NCBI GenBank assembly: GCA_044220875.1
Contig: JBGAQH010000002.1
Location: 372,001 to 436,000, forward strand
Reading direction: 5' to 3'
Source: JAEUIT01 sp044220875
Lineage (GTDB): Bacteria > Planctomycetota > Phycisphaerae > Phycisphaerales > SM1A02
Length of the DNA stretch: 64,000 nucleotides
A program made the translations under genes and the position numbers. This document shows positions 17,920-27,015 of the stretch, one piece after another. The notes below the pieces were generated by a model. It did not search any database. It was not told the origin of the DNA and saw only the letters and a list, made by a program, of their open reading frames with translations. How positions within the stretch are numbered: position 1 is the first letter of the stretch; each line of letters begins with the position of its first letter.

Positions 17920-18659
17920 GCGCCGCGGCACCAGCGCCGGCCGCGTCGGGCGACGTGGCCATTCGCCTGCGCGGCGTCACGAAGACCTTCGGGACGGGCG
18001 AGAACGCCGTGCCCGCGCTCCGCGGCGCCGATCTCGATGCCCACTACGGACAGGCGACCTTCCTCGTCGGTCCCTCGGGCTGCGGCAAGACCACGCTCAT
18101 CTCGATCGTCGCGGGACTCCTTCACCGCGACGCGGGCGAGCTGGCGGTGCTCGGCGGCGACCTCGGGCTCCTCTCGCGCGGCCAGCTCACCCGCTGGCGC
18201 AGCGAGAACGTCGGCTTCATCTTCCAGGCGTTCAACCTGATCCCCCAGCTCACCGTCGCCGAGAACGTCTCGGTGCCGCTCGTCATCCGCGGCGAGCCGC
18301 GGCGCTCGGCGATCCGCAAGGCGGCGGCGCTCCTCGACGCGGTCGGCCTCGGTGGACGGGAGCGGTCGCGGCCGAACAAGCTCTCCGGCGGCCAGCAGCA
18401 GCGCGTCGCCATCGCCCGAAGCCTCGTCCACGATCCGCGCATCCTCGTCTGCGACGAGCCGACCAGCGCCCTCGACGCCGCCGTCGGCAAGCTGGTGATG
18501 GAGCTCATCTGCTCCGTCTCGAAGAAGCCCGACCGCGCCGTCCTCGTCGTCACCCACGACGACCGCATCTTTCCCTTCGCCGACCGCATCGTTCACATGG
18601 ACGACGGCCGCGTGACCCACACCGACATCCGCAGCCATGCTGCGCACGCGAACTGTTAG
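17916..18659 (+). CDS. DevA-like ABC exporter ATPase (LolD/MacB type)
   Basis: Cytoplasmic ATPase of 247 residues. Walker A is GPSGCGKTT, then VGFIFQAFNLIPQLTVAENV (the Q-loop of the MacB/LolD group), signature LSGGQQQRVAIARSL, Walker B ILVCDEPTSALD and His in VVTHDDR. The FQAFNL form separates it from importers. ATG overlaps the permease stop (ATGA). Confidence 0.9.
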   Translation: MSAAAPAPAASGDVAIRLRGVTKTFGTGENAVPALRGADLDAHYGQATFLVGPSGCGKTTLISIVAGLLHRDAGELAVLGGDLGLLSRGQLTRWRSENVGFIFQAFNLIPQLTVAENVSVPLVIRGEPRRSAIRKAAALLDAVGLGGRERSRPNKLSGGQQQRVAIARSLVHDPRILVCDEPTSALDAAVGKLVMELICSVSKKPDRAVLVVTHDDRIFPFADRIVHMDDGRVTHTDIRSHAAHANC

Positions 18660-18670
18660 GGGCCGCCCCG

Positions 18671-19738
18671 ATGATCCCGATCCGCTTCATTCTCCTTCCG
18701 ACCATCGCCGCCACCGGCTTTGCGCTCGCCGCATACACGGTCCACAAGCAGAACCAGCCGGTGCCGCCGCCGCAGATTCCGATTCCGCCGAACGCCTCGC
18801 CCTACGTCGGCCGCATCGCGGGCATCGGCGCGGTCGAGCCATCGAGCGAGATCATCAAGGTCGGCGCGCCGGTCGGGGCGCTGGTCGAGTCTGTCGCCGT
18901 GACCGAGGGAGCCCAGATCCGCGCGGGCGACACGCTCTTCGTCCTCGATCGGCGCGACGCGTCGGCCAAGCTCGCTGTGGCCGAGGCGGACCTTCGAGTG
19001 GCAAAGGCGAATCTCGCGAATCTCGAGTCGAAGCCGCGGGCCGAGGACGTCGCCCGCGGCGAGGCCAAGGTCGCCGCGCGGGCCGCGGCGCTCGACGACG
19101 CCAAGGGTCGGCTGCGCCGGCTGACCGAGGTCGGCGCCGACGCGGTCGTCACCGCAAACGAGCGTCCGACGCTTGAGTTCCAGGTCGCATCGTGGACGGC
19201 CCAGGTCGCCGAGGCCCGCGCGGAGCTCGACCAGGTGAGGCGCGGGGCCTATCCGGAGGAGCTCGAGCAGGCCCGCGCCCAGGTTGCCGTCGCGCAGGCG
19301 AAGCGCGACGACGCCCAGACGGCGCTCGACCGGCTGACGGTCAGGAGCCAGATCGACGCCACCATCCTCTCGGTCGCGATTCGCCGGGGCGAGTACGCCT
19401 CCGCCGGTCCGCAGGCCCCGACGCTCATCGCCCTCGGCTCGCTCTCGCCGCTCCACCTGCGGGTCGAGATCGACGAGCTCGACGCATGGCGCTTCGACCG
19501 CACGGCGCCGGCCGTGGCCATGCTGCGCGGGACGGAGAAGCGCGAGTTCCCGCTCCGCTTCGTCCGCGTCGTGCCGCAGGTGGTGCCGAAGAAGACGCTC
19601 TCCGGCGACATGGGCGAGCGCACCGACACCCGCGTGATGCAGGTGATCTACGCGATCGGCGACTCGCGCGACGGCAAGCCCGCGGAGATGCTCGTCGGCC
19701 AGGTGCTCGACGTCTTCATCGAGCGCGGCGGGAACTAA
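18671..19738 (+). CDS. DevB-like HlyD-family periplasmic adaptor
   Basis: Periplasmic adaptor of 355 residues that links the exporter to the outer membrane. N-terminal signal anchor (FILLPTIAATGFALAAYTV), then a lipoyl-like half motif GIGAVEPSSEIIKVGAPVGALVESVAV. A long Ala/Arg/Glu coiled coil spans about residues 100-225, a second lipoyl half follows around LTVRSQIDATILSVAIRRGEYAS, and a beta-barrel region closes the protein. Starts 11 bases after the ATPase stop. No outer-membrane channel gene is in the window, so a TolC-like partner must be elsewhere. Confidence 0.88.
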   Translation: MIPIRFILLPTIAATGFALAAYTVHKQNQPVPPPQIPIPPNASPYVGRIAGIGAVEPSSEIIKVGAPVGALVESVAVTEGAQIRAGDTLFVLDRRDASAKLAVAEADLRVAKANLANLESKPRAEDVARGEAKVAARAAALDDAKGRLRRLTEVGADAVVTANERPTLEFQVASWTAQVAEARAELDQVRRGAYPEELEQARAQVAVAQAKRDDAQTALDRLTVRSQIDATILSVAIRRGEYASAGPQAPTLIALGSLSPLHLRVEIDELDAWRFDRTAPAVAMLRGTEKREFPLRFVRVVPQVVPKKTLSGDMGERTDTRVMQVIYAIGDSRDGKPAEMLVGQVLDVFIERGGN

Positions 19739-19750
19739 CGCTTCGTTCGC

Positions 19751-20644
19751 CTACGGCGCGAGGCGCGGGGCGATCTCGGGATCAAGGAGCGGAGGGCCGG
19801 CGTCCCATCGGGCAGCGCGGACGACGTACCCGGGCGATTGGCCCGCGCGACGTTCGAGGCGCCCCCGCAAAACCGCCGGCGCGAACCACTCGAGCGGAGC
19901 GACGTCGGCTCCAGGCTCGACGGCGATCTCGCCCTCGCGATGGAGGAGCGTCGTTGAGGTCGGTCCCCGCAGGGCGTAGCCGCGAAGCGTGACCTCACGG
20001 CCGACCTGGTCGGCGAGGCGCACGAGCCCGCAGCGCTCGACGCGCATCGCGTGCGTCGCCGGCGCGGCGCGCTCGGCGATCGCGCCGTACGCCTCGATTT
20101 CGCGTCCCTCGAAGGCCTCGTCCCACGCGACCCCGTCGAGTTCGACCTTCCAGTCATCGACCGCGAGAAGGGCGTGCTCTCCCTCGCGATGCCCAATGCC
20201 CTGGAGGAGAGCGCTGCGACCCACGAAGTCCGCGGGGTGCGGCGGGCGGGTCGCGATCGCCACGCCGCCGAGCACTTCGAGGCGATGACTTCGATACTCG
20301 GAGGCCGTCTGGACCATGCGGTCGCCGAGCTCCTCCGGCGGCGTGCCGACCATGAGCGACCGCTCCATCGCCCGCAGCCGATAGCTCGCTCCGACGGCGA
20401 GGAGGTCGAGCACCGGAGCGGCGCCGACGAGCTTCAGCTCGACCGCGGACTGCGTCGCCACGCCGTTCACGCGGCGAACGCGCAGCGTCTTCCCGTCCTC
20501 GAAGCCCTTCGGCGGTCCCTCGACGACGAGCCCCTCGACCTCGAGCGCCACGTTCGTCGTCGGCGCGACCCTGCCCGGCACGCTCGGCTCGCCGCATCCG
20601 ACGAGCGCCGCGCAGGCAGCGAGGGCGAGCGCCGCGATTCTCAC
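19751..20644 (-). CDS. Predicted lipoprotein of unknown function
   Basis: Protein of 297 residues with a lipoprotein signal ending ALVGCGEPS (Cys about 17). The rest is rich in beta-forming residues with repeated phrases such as EIEAYGAIAERAAPATH and EVTLRGYALRGPTSTT, suggesting two or more similar small domains, perhaps OB-like. No catalytic motif was recognised. The start is GTG and overlaps the stop of the DUF486 gene (GTGA), so the two are coupled. Its 3' end faces the adaptor gene with only 12 bases between. Confidence 0.6.
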   Translation of the reverse strand: MRIAALALAACAALVGCGEPSVPGRVAPTTNVALEVEGLVVEGPPKGFEDGKTLRVRRVNGVATQSAVELKLVGAAPVLDLLAVGASYRLRAMERSLMVGTPPEELGDRMVQTASEYRSHRLEVLGGVAIATRPPHPADFVGRSALLQGIGHREGEHALLAVDDWKVELDGVAWDEAFEGREIEAYGAIAERAAPATHAMRVERCGLVRLADQVGREVTLRGYALRGPTSTTLLHREGEIAVEPGADVAPLEWFAPAVLRGRLERRAGQSPGYVVRAARWDAGPPLLDPEIAPRLAP

Positions 20645-21072
20645 GACGTCCCCTCCCGTTCGTGCGGCGCGCCCTGCGCGGCGGGGGCCGCGTCCGTCGG
20701 CGCCGCCGGCGTGCGCGGCGCGCCGAACGCGAAGGTGACGACGACCGCGGCCATGATCAGCACCATCGCCACCGCCTCATTCCATCGCGGCGCCTCGCGG
20801 AAGGTGAACCACGCGAAGGCGAGGAAGACCGCGAGGGTGATGACTTCCTGAAGGATCTTCAGTTGGGCGAGCGTGAAGGTTCCGTGCCCCATCCGGTTGG
20901 CCGGCACCTGCAGGCAGTACTCGAAGAACGCGATCCCCCAGCTCGCGAGAATCGCGATCCACAGCGGCGCGCTCTTGAACTTCAGGTGACCGTACCAGGC
21001 ATAGGTCATGAAGACGTTCGACGCGAGAAGCAGGAGAACCGTCGGCAGCGCGGAGAGGAGGGACGTGGGCAT
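20641..21072 (-). CDS. DUF486 (DMT-superfamily) small membrane protein
   Basis: Protein of 143 residues with about four hydrophobic helices, matching the DUF486 family. Recognisable phrases are SNVFMTYAWYGHLKF, WGIAFFEYCLQVPANRMG and TLAQLKILQEVITLAVFLAFAW. The family is related to small drug/metabolite transporters, but function is not established. ATG 21072 is preferred over 21120, which lies within the CACAGAGG repeat. A GAACAT hexamer nine bases upstream is a weak -10. The C-terminal tail is Ala/Pro-rich. Confidence 0.8.
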   Translation of the reverse strand: MPTSLLSALPTVLLLLASNVFMTYAWYGHLKFKSAPLWIAILASWGIAFFEYCLQVPANRMGHGTFTLAQLKILQEVITLAVFLAFAWFTFREAPRWNEAVAMVLIMAAVVVTFAFGAPRTPAAPTDAAPAAQGAPHEREGTS

Positions 21073-21112
21073 GGCGGCGGCATGTTCGCAGACTTCAGCG
21101 AAGGGGAGGGGA

Positions 21113-21337
21113 TTCAACACAGAGGCACAGAGGACACAGCTTTCTGCACTATTCAGCCGGAGTCAACACAGAGGCACCGAGGGCACAGAGGGCCACAGAG
21201 AAGTCGGGAATAGAAGGGGGCCCAAGGCACGTTCGACGCGTTTCGACGCTGAGGAATGGGCTACCAGCTTCGTCCATTCCTCCCATCCTCCATTCCCCTC
21301 TGTGGCCCTCTGTGTCCTCTGTGCCTCTGTGTTGAAC
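21113..21337. repeat. CACAGAGG-type inverted repeat, copy B
   Basis: Same family as 9092-9353. Two left arms (21113-21139 and 21163-21201) are followed by one right arm (about 21298-21337), whose reverse complement matches the left arms with few changes. The enclosed loop contains a smaller perfect hairpin (GAGGAATGG with CCATTCCTC, 21251-21282). It fills the space between the DUF486 start and the end of the DUF1501 gene, so it probably separates these two transcripts. Confidence 0.9.
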
Positions 21338-21346
21338 CGAATCCCC

Positions 21347-22825
21347 CTACCCGATGATCGCGTCGCAGACGCGGCTGGGCTTGGTCACGCCGGTGAGGCG
21401 CTGGTTGAGACCGTTGTTGAAGAACGTCAGCCGTTCGTGGTCGAGGCCGAGGAGGCGGAGGATCGTCGCCTGCAGGTCGTTCACCGGCAGCGAGCCGCTC
21501 GTCGCGTAGTACCCGAGGTCGTCGGTCGCGCCGTAGGTGAAGCCGCGCTTCGTGCCGCCGCCGGCCATGAGCATGTGGAAGGCGTGCGGATGGTGGTCGC
21601 GGCCGAGGAAGTCCTTCTTGCCGTCGCGGAACTCGGCGACGGGCGTGCGGCCGAACTCGCCGCCCCAGATCACTAACGTTTCGTCCAACAAGCCGCGCCG
21701 GCGAAGGTCGCGGATGAGCGCGGCGACCGGCCGGTCCATCTCCCTGCACTTCTTCGGGAGCTGCGTGACGAGGTCGTCGTGCGGTCCGGTGCCGTGGCCG
21801 TCCCAGCCCCAGTCGAAGATCTGGACGAAGCGCACGCCGCGCTCGACGAGCCGCCTGGCAAGCAGGCAGCTGCTCGCGATCGAGCCCTGCCCGGGCACGG
21901 CGCCGTATTCCTCGAGAATCTCCGGCCGCTCCCTGCTGATGTCCATCGCGTCGGGCACCGACATCTGCATGCGGAAGGCAAGCTCGTATTGGGCGATGCG
22001 GGTGAGCGTCTCGGGATCGTGCGAGCGGGCGGCCTCGTAGCGGTTGAGGTCGTTCACCGTGTCGATGACCCGGCGGCGCGAGGCCCGATCGATGCCGGCC
22101 GGGTCCTTCACGAAGAGGACCGGATCGCCCGAGGCCCGGCACTGGACGCCCTGATGGACGCTCGGCAGGAATCCGCTGCCCCACACGCTCTTGCCGGCGT
22201 CGGGGGTCTTGTCGCCGCTGACCAGGACGACGAATCCGGGCAGGTCGTTCGCCTCGGCACCGAGTCCGTAGGTCAGCCATGAACCCATCGAGGGGTAGCC
22301 GAATCGCGGCTGGCCGGTCCAGAGGAGAAGCTGGGCCGGGGCGTGGTTGAACTGGTCGGTCTTCACCGCCTTGAGCATGCAGAGCTCGTCGGCGACGGAA
22401 CCCAGATGCGGAAGCAGCTCGCTCATCTCCATGCCGCAGCGACCATGCCGCGCGAAGGAGTAGAGGCCGCCGAGCAGCGTCGGATGTCCCTTGATGAAGG
22501 CGAACTGCTCGCCCTTGAGGTACTCGTCCGGGCAGGGCTTGCCGTTGTAGGTCGTGAGCGTCGGCTTGTTGTCGAAGAGCTCGTGCTGCGACGGCGAGCC
22601 GGCGAGGTGAATCGAGATCACGGCCTTGGCCCGCGCCGGAAAGTGCGGCGGCCGCGGCGCGAGCGGATTCGCCGGCCGCGCCCCGTCATCGGCACAGGTC
22701 CGCGACTCGCCGAGGAGGGACGCGAGGGCGATCGAGCCCAGGCCGATGCCGACGCCGCGGCCGACCCCGCCGAGGAAGGCCCGGCGAGTCACCTGCTCAA
22801 GCTCGACGTGTTGTCGCGGATCCAT
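21347..22825 (-). CDS. DUF1501 protein, Tat-exported
   Basis: Protein of 492 residues in the sulfatase-like DUF1501 family, abundant in planctomycetes and usually beside a DUF1549/DUF1553 cytochrome. A twin-arginine signal is visible (TRRAFLGGVGRGVGIG). Conserved phrases are AKAVISIHLAGSPSQHELFDNKP, RFVQIFDWGWDGHG, DETLVIWGGEFGRTP and GRDHHPHAFHMLMAGGG. The metal-binding-type Asp/His residues of the alkaline-phosphatase fold (GRDHHPHA) are kept. Substrate is unknown; the pair is often linked to breakdown of complex polysaccharides. It starts three bases after the upstream gene ends, so the two form an operon. Confidence 0.88.
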   Translation of the reverse strand: MDPRQHVELEQVTRRAFLGGVGRGVGIGLGSIALASLLGESRTCADDGARPANPLAPRPPHFPARAKAVISIHLAGSPSQHELFDNKPTLTTYNGKPCPDEYLKGEQFAFIKGHPTLLGGLYSFARHGRCGMEMSELLPHLGSVADELCMLKAVKTDQFNHAPAQLLLWTGQPRFGYPSMGSWLTYGLGAEANDLPGFVVLVSGDKTPDAGKSVWGSGFLPSVHQGVQCRASGDPVLFVKDPAGIDRASRRRVIDTVNDLNRYEAARSHDPETLTRIAQYELAFRMQMSVPDAMDISRERPEILEEYGAVPGQGSIASSCLLARRLVERGVRFVQIFDWGWDGHGTGPHDDLVTQLPKKCREMDRPVAALIRDLRRRGLLDETLVIWGGEFGRTPVAEFRDGKKDFLGRDHHPHAFHMLMAGGGTKRGFTYGATDDLGYYATSGSLPVNDLQATILRLLGLDHERLTFFNNGLNQRLTGVTKPSRVCDAIIG

Positions 22826-22828
22826 CGG

Positions 22829-25096
22829 TCAACTCCTCGAAAGGAACTCGTCGAGATTCAGGACGGCGTGTGCGGCGACGGTCCAGGCCGCGAGCGTCAC
22901 GTCGTCGCCGTCGGCGAGCGCCCGGGTCGCCGCCGGGTCGCCGGCGAGTCGGGCTCGCTCCGCATCCGCAAGCGCCACCAGGCGGTCAAGCTCCTCGTCG
23001 CGCGCCTCGCGGAGGAGCGCCCGCCGCACGATGTTCGCGGCGACGGCCCGATCACGCTCGGCCGTCGCCGGCGCGTCGGGATCGAGCGAGCGCCGCGCGA
23101 GCGACCGCGCCGCCTCGACGAACGCCGGGTCGTTCAGCGTCGCGAGCGCAGCGAGCGGCGAGTTGCTACGGATGCGGCGCGGCGTGCAGGTCTCGCGGCT
23201 CGGCGCGTCGAAGGCGACCATCGCCGGATAGGGGCTCGAGCGCCGCCAGAAGGTATAGATGCCGCGGCGATGGCGATCCTCGCCCTCGCTCGTCGACCAC
23301 TGATCGCCGCTGTAGACCACCGCCCACACGCCGTCGGGCTGCGAGGGCATGACGCTCGGGCCGTACATGCGCTCGCTCAGCAGTCCCGCAACGGCGAGCG
23401 TCGCGTCGCGCACCGCCTCGGCCTCAAGCCGATAGCGCGGAGCGCGGGACTCGAGCCGGTTCGTCGGATCGAGGGCCAGCGCCTCGCGGGTCGGCACGGA
23501 CGATTGCCGGTAGGTCGACGAGAGGGCGATCTCGCGGAGGAGCGACTTGGTCGAAAAGCCGAGCGCGACATAGCGCGACGCAAGATGATCGAGGAGTTCG
23601 CGGTTCGTCGGCGGCGCGCCCTGCGAGCCGAAGTCGTCGACGGTCTCGACGATCCCGCGCCCGAAGAGCGTCTCCCAGATCCTGTTCGCGGCGACGCGGG
23701 CAAAGAGCGGATTCTCCGCCGACGCCACCCATCGGGCGAGCCCGAGCCGATCGCGCGGGGCGTCGGCGGGCATGGGCGGCAGCGCGGCGGGCGTTCCGGG
23801 CAGCACTTCGCGCGAGGGCTTCTTCAGGCTGCCGCGCTCGAGGAGATGCGTCGTGCGCCGGGAGCCACTCGGCAATTCGCTCATCACCGGCACTGTCGTC
23901 GTCTCCGTCGAGCGCTCCCGGAATCCCGGCGCGCGCACCGTGATCGTCGGCGACTCGTCGGGCCGGTCCGCGTCGGCGGTCTGGTTGAGGAACGCGACGA
24001 AGCGGTAGTACTCCTCCTGCGAGAAGGCGTCGTAGGGATGCGAGTGGCACTGCACGCACTGGAAGGTCGTCCCCAACAGTCCGTTCCAGGTGACCGCGAC
24101 GCGATCGAAGACCGCGGCCATGCGGAACTCCTCGTCGTCGGTTCCCCCCTCGGTGTTCGTGAGCGTGTTCCGGTGAAATGCCGTCGCGATGCGATCGTCG
24201 TCGGTGGCGCCGGGAAGGAGGTCGCCCGCGAGCTGCGTCACCACGAAGCGGTCGTAGGGCATGTCCGCGTTCAGGGCCGTGATGACCCAGTCGCGGTAGG
24301 CCCAGATCGTCCGGCGGTCATCCTTCTCGTAGCCCTGCGTGTCGGCGTAGCGGGCGATGTCGAGCCACGGCCGCGCCCAGCGCTCGCCGAAATGCGGGGA
24401 TGCGAGCAGGCGATCGACGACGCGCTCATAGGCGTCGGGCCGCCTGTCGGCGAGGAACGCGTCGAGCTCCTCGATCGTCGGCGGCAGGCCGATGAGGTCG
24501 AGGGAAACGCGCCGCAGCAGCGTGGTTCGATCGGCCTCCGCGTTCGGTCGAAGGCCGATGCGGTCGAGGCGCGAGAGGACGAAGCGATCAAGCGGCGCCC
24601 GCGGCCATCGCGCGTCGTCGACCGTCGGCGGCGCCGCATTCTCGATCGGCGTGAGCGACCAGAGCGGCCTCCACTCGGCGCCGGCGAGAATCCAGCGCCG
24701 GAACGCCTCGATCTGCTGCGGGTCGAGCGGCTCGCCGGTCGGCGGCATGCGCTTGGGGCCGACCATGGTGATCCGCCGCAGGAGTTCGCTGTGATTCGGA
24801 TCGCCGGGCACCACCGCGATCCTGCCCTTCGCGTCGGGCGAGGTCGCCCGGCCGCGCTCCCCGAGATGCAGTCCGGCCATCTCGCGCACGCCGCCATGGC
24901 AGCGCAGGCAGGTGCCGGCAAGCACCGGACGGATGTCGCGATCGAAGTCGAAGGCCCGCGGCGGCGCGTGCTCGGCACCGCGCAGGAGCGTCGTGGCCGT
25001 CGCCGCGAGGGCGATGACCGCCAGCGCCGCGATCGCTCGCGACGCGCTCCCGCGATCCGCGTCGCGTGGGGGACTCCGATCGGCGGTGAGACCCAT
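22829..25096 (-). CDS. PSCyt1/DUF1549/DUF1553 cytochrome-like protein
   Basis: Protein of 755 residues. An N-terminal hydrophobic segment (AIAALAVIALAATATTLL) anchors or exports it. PSCyt1 domain with heme c motif CLRCH follows, then DUF1549 (RVSLDLIGLPPTIEELDAF, RWARPWLDIARYADTQGYE) containing a second heme-type motif CVQCH, then DUF1553 (NRIWETLFGRGIVETVDDFG). These proteins probably pass electrons to or from the partner DUF1501 protein during polymer degradation; that role is inferred from co-occurrence. ATG 25096 is chosen over 25138 because TACATT lies six bases upstream and the signal peptide follows directly. Confidence 0.88.
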   Translation of the reverse strand: MGLTADRSPPRDADRGSASRAIAALAVIALAATATTLLRGAEHAPPRAFDFDRDIRPVLAGTCLRCHGGVREMAGLHLGERGRATSPDAKGRIAVVPGDPNHSELLRRITMVGPKRMPPTGEPLDPQQIEAFRRWILAGAEWRPLWSLTPIENAAPPTVDDARWPRAPLDRFVLSRLDRIGLRPNAEADRTTLLRRVSLDLIGLPPTIEELDAFLADRRPDAYERVVDRLLASPHFGERWARPWLDIARYADTQGYEKDDRRTIWAYRDWVITALNADMPYDRFVVTQLAGDLLPGATDDDRIATAFHRNTLTNTEGGTDDEEFRMAAVFDRVAVTWNGLLGTTFQCVQCHSHPYDAFSQEEYYRFVAFLNQTADADRPDESPTITVRAPGFRERSTETTTVPVMSELPSGSRRTTHLLERGSLKKPSREVLPGTPAALPPMPADAPRDRLGLARWVASAENPLFARVAANRIWETLFGRGIVETVDDFGSQGAPPTNRELLDHLASRYVALGFSTKSLLREIALSSTYRQSSVPTREALALDPTNRLESRAPRYRLEAEAVRDATLAVAGLLSERMYGPSVMPSQPDGVWAVVYSGDQWSTSEGEDRHRRGIYTFWRRSSPYPAMVAFDAPSRETCTPRRIRSNSPLAALATLNDPAFVEAARSLARRSLDPDAPATAERDRAVAANIVRRALLREARDEELDRLVALADAERARLAGDPAATRALADGDDVTLAAWTVAAHAVLNLDEFLSRS

Positions 25097-25102
25097 GACG
25101 CA

Positions 25103-25108
25103 AATGTA
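25103..25108 (-). promoter_or_regulatory. -10-like TACATT, 6 nt before ATG 25096
   Basis: Sets the start of the cytochrome gene; it faces the -10 of the divergent transporter gene 46 bases away. Confidence 0.45.
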
Positions 25109-25154
25109 CAGGCCTGCCCCCCGCCGCGGGAAGCGCATTCGCTCTCGCGTCGGT

Positions 25155-25160
25155 TACGCT
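25155..25160 (+). promoter_or_regulatory. -10-like TACGCT, 7 nt before ATG 25168
   Basis: Supports ATG 25168 rather than the adjacent in-frame TTG at 25165 as the transporter start. Confidence 0.45.
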
Positions 25161-25167
25161 CGGATTG

Positions 25168-26949
25168 ATGATCGCCGCCGCACTTGCCCCGTGGGTCGTC
25201 GCCATCGTCATCGTCCTGCTCGTCGCAGCGCTGGTTGCTGGCGTCGCCACCGATGTCGCCATGCTCGCGGCGGTGCTCGTGCTCACGATCCTCGGCCTGG
25301 TCACGCCGAGTCAGGCAGTTGCCGGATTCGCGAACGAGGGCATGCTGACCGTGGGACTCCTGTTCGTGGTCGTCGCCGGCCTTCAGTCGACGGCAAGCAT
25401 CCAGCGTCTGACCGGATCGCTTTTCCGGCCGGTGAAGAGCGAGCGTGCGGCCCTGTTGCGCCTCTGCCTGCCGGTCGCGGCGGTCAGCGCATTCCTCAAC
25501 AACACGCCAATCGTCGCGGTGATGATCCCCGTCGTCACCGATTGGGCGAAGCGTTCGCGCATTCCGGTGAGTCGCCTGCTCATGCCGCTCAGCTACGCGA
25601 CGATCCTCGGCGGGACGATCACCCTCATCGGCACCAGCACGAATCTCGTCGTGATGGGACTCGTTCGCGAGTCGATCGCCCGCAAGACCCCGATCGAGGG
25701 GCTGCGGCCCATCGGCTTCTTCGAGCTCGCCTGGGTCGGCGTCCCGCTCGCGGCGATCGGCGTCCTGTACATCGTGCTCCTCGCCCGACACCTGCTTCCG
25801 GTGCGCACGCCGGTTCTCGACGTGAGCGAGGACGCGCGACACTACACCACCCGCCTCCGGGTTCTCGCGAACGGCCCGCTCTGCGGCAGGACGATCGAGG
25901 AGGCTGGGCTTCGCGGACTGCCGGGCCTCTTCATCGTCGCCGTCGAGCGCGGCGACGACCGCATCACGGCCCCCGGCCCGGACACGGTCCTGCGAGCCGG
26001 CGACGTCGTCGCGTTCGCCGGAGTCCTCGAGATGGTCAAGGGGCTCATCGGCACGCGCGGACTGGCCGCGGCCGACCAGCCGAGTTCCCCGCCGAAGGGC
26101 GGCTCGCTCATCGAGGCGGTGATCAGCACGTCGTTCCCGGGACTCGGCCGCTCGATCCGCGAGTTCGGCTTTCGCGGCCGATACGACGCGGCGGTTCTTG
26201 CGGTGGCCCGCAACGGGCGGCGCATCGACGGCAAGATCGGCGACGTCGTCCTCGAGCCGGGCGACACGCTCCTGATCGACACCGACCCGCACTTCGTCGA
26301 GCGCTGGCGCGACAGCCGCGACTTCCACCTGATCGGCACGGTGGACGGCAGCGGAGCGCCCGCGCACGAGCGGGCCTGGATCGCGATCGCGATTCTGTTC
26401 GGCATGATCGCCGTCGCGACCGTCATGGGCGACATGTTAGGTGCGGCGGCGCTTGCGGCCGGCGCGATGCTCCTCTTCCGCTGCGTCACGCCCGGCCAGG
26501 CGCGGGCGTCGCTCGACCTGCCGACGCTCCTCACGATCGCGGCGAGCCTGGGCATCTCGAAGGCGGTCGAGTCGAGCGGCCTCGGACGGATCGTCGGCGA
26601 ATCCTTCGTCAACGCCGCCCAGGGAAACGCGATCGGAACCGTCGCCGCCACCTATCTCGCGACGATGCTCTTCACCGCATTCGTCAGCAACAGCGCGGCG
26701 GCGGCAATCATGTTCCCGATCGCCCTCGGCGCCGCGGGCGGGATGGGCGGCAATCCGATGCCCTACGTCATGGCGATCCTCTTCGCCGCAAGCGCCGACT
26801 TCGCGACGCCGATCGGCTACCAGACGAATCTCATGGTGTATGGGCCCGGCGGCTACCGATTCACGGACTATCTTCGCTTCGGCCTGCCGCTCAACGCATT
26901 GGCGTGCGCGGTGTCGACCACGATGCTCGCCTGGACGTACGGACTGTGA
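25168..26949 (+). CDS. SLC13/DASS-type ion transporter with two RCK_C domains
   Basis: Polytopic transporter of 593 residues, similar to plant and algal SAC1-like and bacterial sulfate or dicarboxylate carriers. The first membrane half includes the SNT signature-like FLNNTPIVAVMIPVV and IGTSTNLVVMG. Two cytoplasmic TrkA-C/RCK_C domains lie near residues 220-290 and 315-385 (GRTIEEAGLRGLPGLFIVAVERGD; GRSIREFGFRGRYDAAVLAVARNG). The second half repeats FVSNSAAAAIMFPIAL and PIGYQTNLMVYGPGGY. Substrate could be sulfate or another anion; not decidable here. It ends just before a strong terminator. Confidence 0.88.
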   Translation: MIAAALAPWVVAIVIVLLVAALVAGVATDVAMLAAVLVLTILGLVTPSQAVAGFANEGMLTVGLLFVVVAGLQSTASIQRLTGSLFRPVKSERAALLRLCLPVAAVSAFLNNTPIVAVMIPVVTDWAKRSRIPVSRLLMPLSYATILGGTITLIGTSTNLVVMGLVRESIARKTPIEGLRPIGFFELAWVGVPLAAIGVLYIVLLARHLLPVRTPVLDVSEDARHYTTRLRVLANGPLCGRTIEEAGLRGLPGLFIVAVERGDDRITAPGPDTVLRAGDVVAFAGVLEMVKGLIGTRGLAAADQPSSPPKGGSLIEAVISTSFPGLGRSIREFGFRGRYDAAVLAVARNGRRIDGKIGDVVLEPGDTLLIDTDPHFVERWRDSRDFHLIGTVDGSGAPAHERAWIAIAILFGMIAVATVMGDMLGAAALAAGAMLLFRCVTPGQARASLDLPTLLTIAASLGISKAVESSGLGRIVGESFVNAAQGNAIGTVAATYLATMLFTAFVSNSAAAAIMFPIALGAAGGMGGNPMPYVMAILFAASADFATPIGYQTNLMVYGPGGYRFTDYLRFGLPLNALACAVSTTMLAWTYGL

Positions 26950-26954
26950 AGCAA

Positions 26955-26984
26955 ACAGGGGCCCGGCTCGCGCCGGGCCCCTGT
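26955..26984. terminator. Bidirectional intrinsic terminator
   Basis: A perfect 13-bp GC-rich stem with a TCGC loop lies between the converging ends of the transporter and metalloprotease genes. The minus-strand exit is followed by TTTGCTT; the plus-strand exit has no T-run. Confidence 0.8.
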
Positions 26985-27015
26985 GCATTCATGGCAATCG
27001 CAGCTCAGGCGGCAA

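Noticed and set aside
22343..25168. 941-codon open frame on the plus strand opposite the DUF1549 gene
   Set aside because: Shadow; low-complexity Arg/Gly/Val composition and no motifs, whereas the other strand has heme motifs and conserved domains.
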